This document shows, piece by piece, positions 6,405 to 7,510 of a stretch of 7,510 nt of DNA; within the stretch, counting starts at the first letter, position 1; each line of letters starts with the position of its first letter. This DNA comes from an uncultured Oscillospiraceae bacterium (GTDB taxonomy: Bacteria; Bacillota; Clostridia; Oscillospirales; Ruminococcaceae). Position numbers and translations under genes: made by a program. The stretch covers positions 1 through 7,510 of the forward strand of contig UQDG01000044.1 of the NCBI GenBank assembly GCA_900539695.1, given 5' to 3'. The notes under the pieces were generated by a model. The model was given only the letters and a program-made list of their open reading frames with translations. It was not told the DNA's origin and did not search any database.

Positions 6405-7510
6405 CTACAGAGAGATCAGTATACCCAGCAGCAGGATCGTTCCTACCGCACAGGGAACCACCGCCACGATAAATGGTTTCCAGTTTCGAGTGACGCGGCA
6501 GCAACCCGCAGCGCCCTTGTTGGCTTCCTCCGCAAATCTGGAGAAGCCAAATTTCCAAGCCACAAAGACGCTCATCAGCAAGGCTCCGACAGGCATGAGC
6601 AGTGCCGTCACCACGTACTCGGCGAAGACGAAGATGCTCCTGCCCCACAGCCGGATAGACGCCCACGGGGCATGGGCTCCGTAGGAGAGCAGCGGCGGAA
6701 GGCTTAGCAGCAATACTGCGGCCAGCACGAGGAACAATGTTTTGTTGCGTCCGAGCTTCCAAGCTTCATCCAGCGTGCCGACTACGCCTTCCACCAGCCC
6801 CAGGCCGGAAGCAAAACCCGATATGATGAGCAGAAAGAAAAATCCCGCGCTCAAGAACCAGCCGCCCGGCAGATGGGCAAAGACGGCGGGCATGGTTTCG
6901 AAGACAAGCCCCGTCCCGGCGGCCTTGGTCAATCCAAAGGCATACATGGCTGGAAAGATGGCCAGCCCGGCCAAAACGGCTACGGCCGCATTGATGGCGA
7001 TAATGATCAGCGCGTCGGCAATGATGTTGCTTTGTTCGTTCAGATAGCTGCCAAAAACAAAGGCGGTGGAAACGCCGATGCCCACGGCAAAGAAGGTATG
7101 TCCCAGCGCGTCCAGCGCCACCTGAATATCGATGCGGGAAAAATCAGGCTTCAGGAGCCACGCGACTCCTTTTTCCGCTTCCGGCAGGCTTAGCGAGCGC
7201 ACTGCCAGAATGCCCAGAAACAGCAGGAGTACCGGCATGAGGTATTTGCAGGCCCTTTCCAGCCCGCTTTTGAGCCCGGCTCTGATGATTCCCCCCATAA
7301 GTACGATCGCCATCAGGACATATAGCCCCAATGCTCCGACGCGGGACGATGTGACGTCGAACAGCGGGCTCAATGCGGCCAAATCCGTACCGTAGGCGAA
7401 GGCTCCTCCGAGGCTCTTGACAAAATAGACCAAGAGCAGTGCCAATATGACGGAATAATAGGAAAGAATCCCTATACCCGATGCGATGCCCAGCCAGCCC
7501 ATCAATCGGA
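6405..7510 (-). CDS. NSS-family (SNF) Na+-dependent transporter, N-terminus outside window
   Basis: A secondary transporter of the sodium:neurotransmitter symporter family (LeuT fold), which imports amino acids or related compounds with sodium. The frame stays open to the right edge. The first visible residues (GWLGIASGIGILSYYSV) correspond to helix 3, so helices 1-2 and about 90 residues are missing; the TTG and ATG at 7505 and 7502 are unlikely to be the true start. Visible motifs include GLKSGLERACKYLMPVLLL (helices 4-5), SLPEAEKGVAWLLKPDFS, ALGHTFFAVGIG and FGSYL (helix 6), AGLAIFPAMYAFG (helix 7), GTGLVFETMPAVF, and FFFLLIISGFASGLGLVEG (helix 8). It ends after helix 11, as in many bacterial members. 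Two sodium-ligand positions appear to be alanine (see findings). GC is about 58%, against about 67% in the pro genes. Substrate unknown; its place before proCBA suggests proline or another osmolyte-like amino acid, as inference only. Confidence 0.92.
   Translation of the reverse strand, partial: RLMGWLGIASGIGILSYYSVILALLLVYFVKSLGGAFAYGTDLAALSPLFDVTSSRVGALGLYVLMAIVLMGGIIRAGLKSGLERACKYLMPVLLLFLGILAVRSLSLPEAEKGVAWLLKPDFSRIDIQVALDALGHTFFAVGIGVSTAFVFGSYLNEQSNIIADALIIIAINAAVAVLAGLAIFPAMYAFGLTKAAGTGLVFETMPAVFAHLPGGWFLSAGFFFLLIISGFASGLGLVEGVVGTLDEAWKLGRNKTLFLVLAAVLLLSLPPLLSYGAHAPWASIRLWGRSIFVFAEYVVTALLMPVGALLMSVFVAWKFGFSRFAEEANKGAAGCCRVTRNWKPFIVAVVPCAVGTILLLGILISL

Noticed and set aside
5412..6707. 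Plus-strand open frame of 431 codons opposite proC and the transporter end
   Set aside because: It is the shadow of proC and of the transporter's 3' end, and spans the gap between two well-supported minus-strand genes.
7500..7505. TTG or ATG at the right edge as the transporter start
   Set aside because: Starting there would delete helices 1 and 2, which hold much of the substrate and sodium site in this family. The frame continues open to the window edge, so the gene is cut by the window rather than truncated.

Overview
The window looks like chromosomal DNA of a GC-rich, gut-type Clostridia (Oscillospiraceae, in the style of Faecalibacterium, Gemmiger or Subdoligranulum). This rests on the GC content, Shine-Dalgarno-led genes, a GH25 surface hydrolase with long Thr/Pro/Glu linkers, a glutamate 5-kinase without its PUA domain, and a DUF3810-type protein. 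The genus is an inference from style, not from a marker gene.

Layout. Positions 1-128 hold a cluster of short stable hairpins followed by a ribosome binding site. Two genes read rightward: a three-helix membrane protein of the DUF3810 family with a metallopeptidase-like HELAH motif (129-1262), and a large exported GH25 muramidase (1439-3433). Between them lies an AT-rich 176-base gap with an extended -10 promoter whose -10 box sits inside an inverted repeat. A strong intrinsic terminator (3450-3495) separates them from a leftward cluster. In transcription order that cluster is an NSS-family (sodium:neurotransmitter symporter) transporter cut by the right edge (7510-6405), proC (6383-5577), proB (5575-4799) and proA (4802-3510).

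How they work together. ProB, ProA and ProC make up the whole glutamate-to-proline pathway. The genes are separated by 1 base or overlap by 4, so they are almost certainly co-transcribed and translationally coupled. The transporter lies only 21 bases upstream of proC and probably shares the transcript, which points to a small-amino-acid or osmolyte role, but its substrate cannot be read from the sequence. The two rightward genes both act at the cell envelope. The GH25 protein should cut peptidoglycan outside the membrane; the DUF3810 protein has no established function.

I see no CRISPR array, tRNA, rRNA, insertion sequence or phage module, and nothing that is clearly a new multi-gene system. 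The points most worth a second look are the dyad over the GH25 promoter, the hairpin cluster at the left edge, the replaced sodium-ligand positions in the transporter, the altered substrate loop of ProB, and the unassigned middle region of the GH25 protein.
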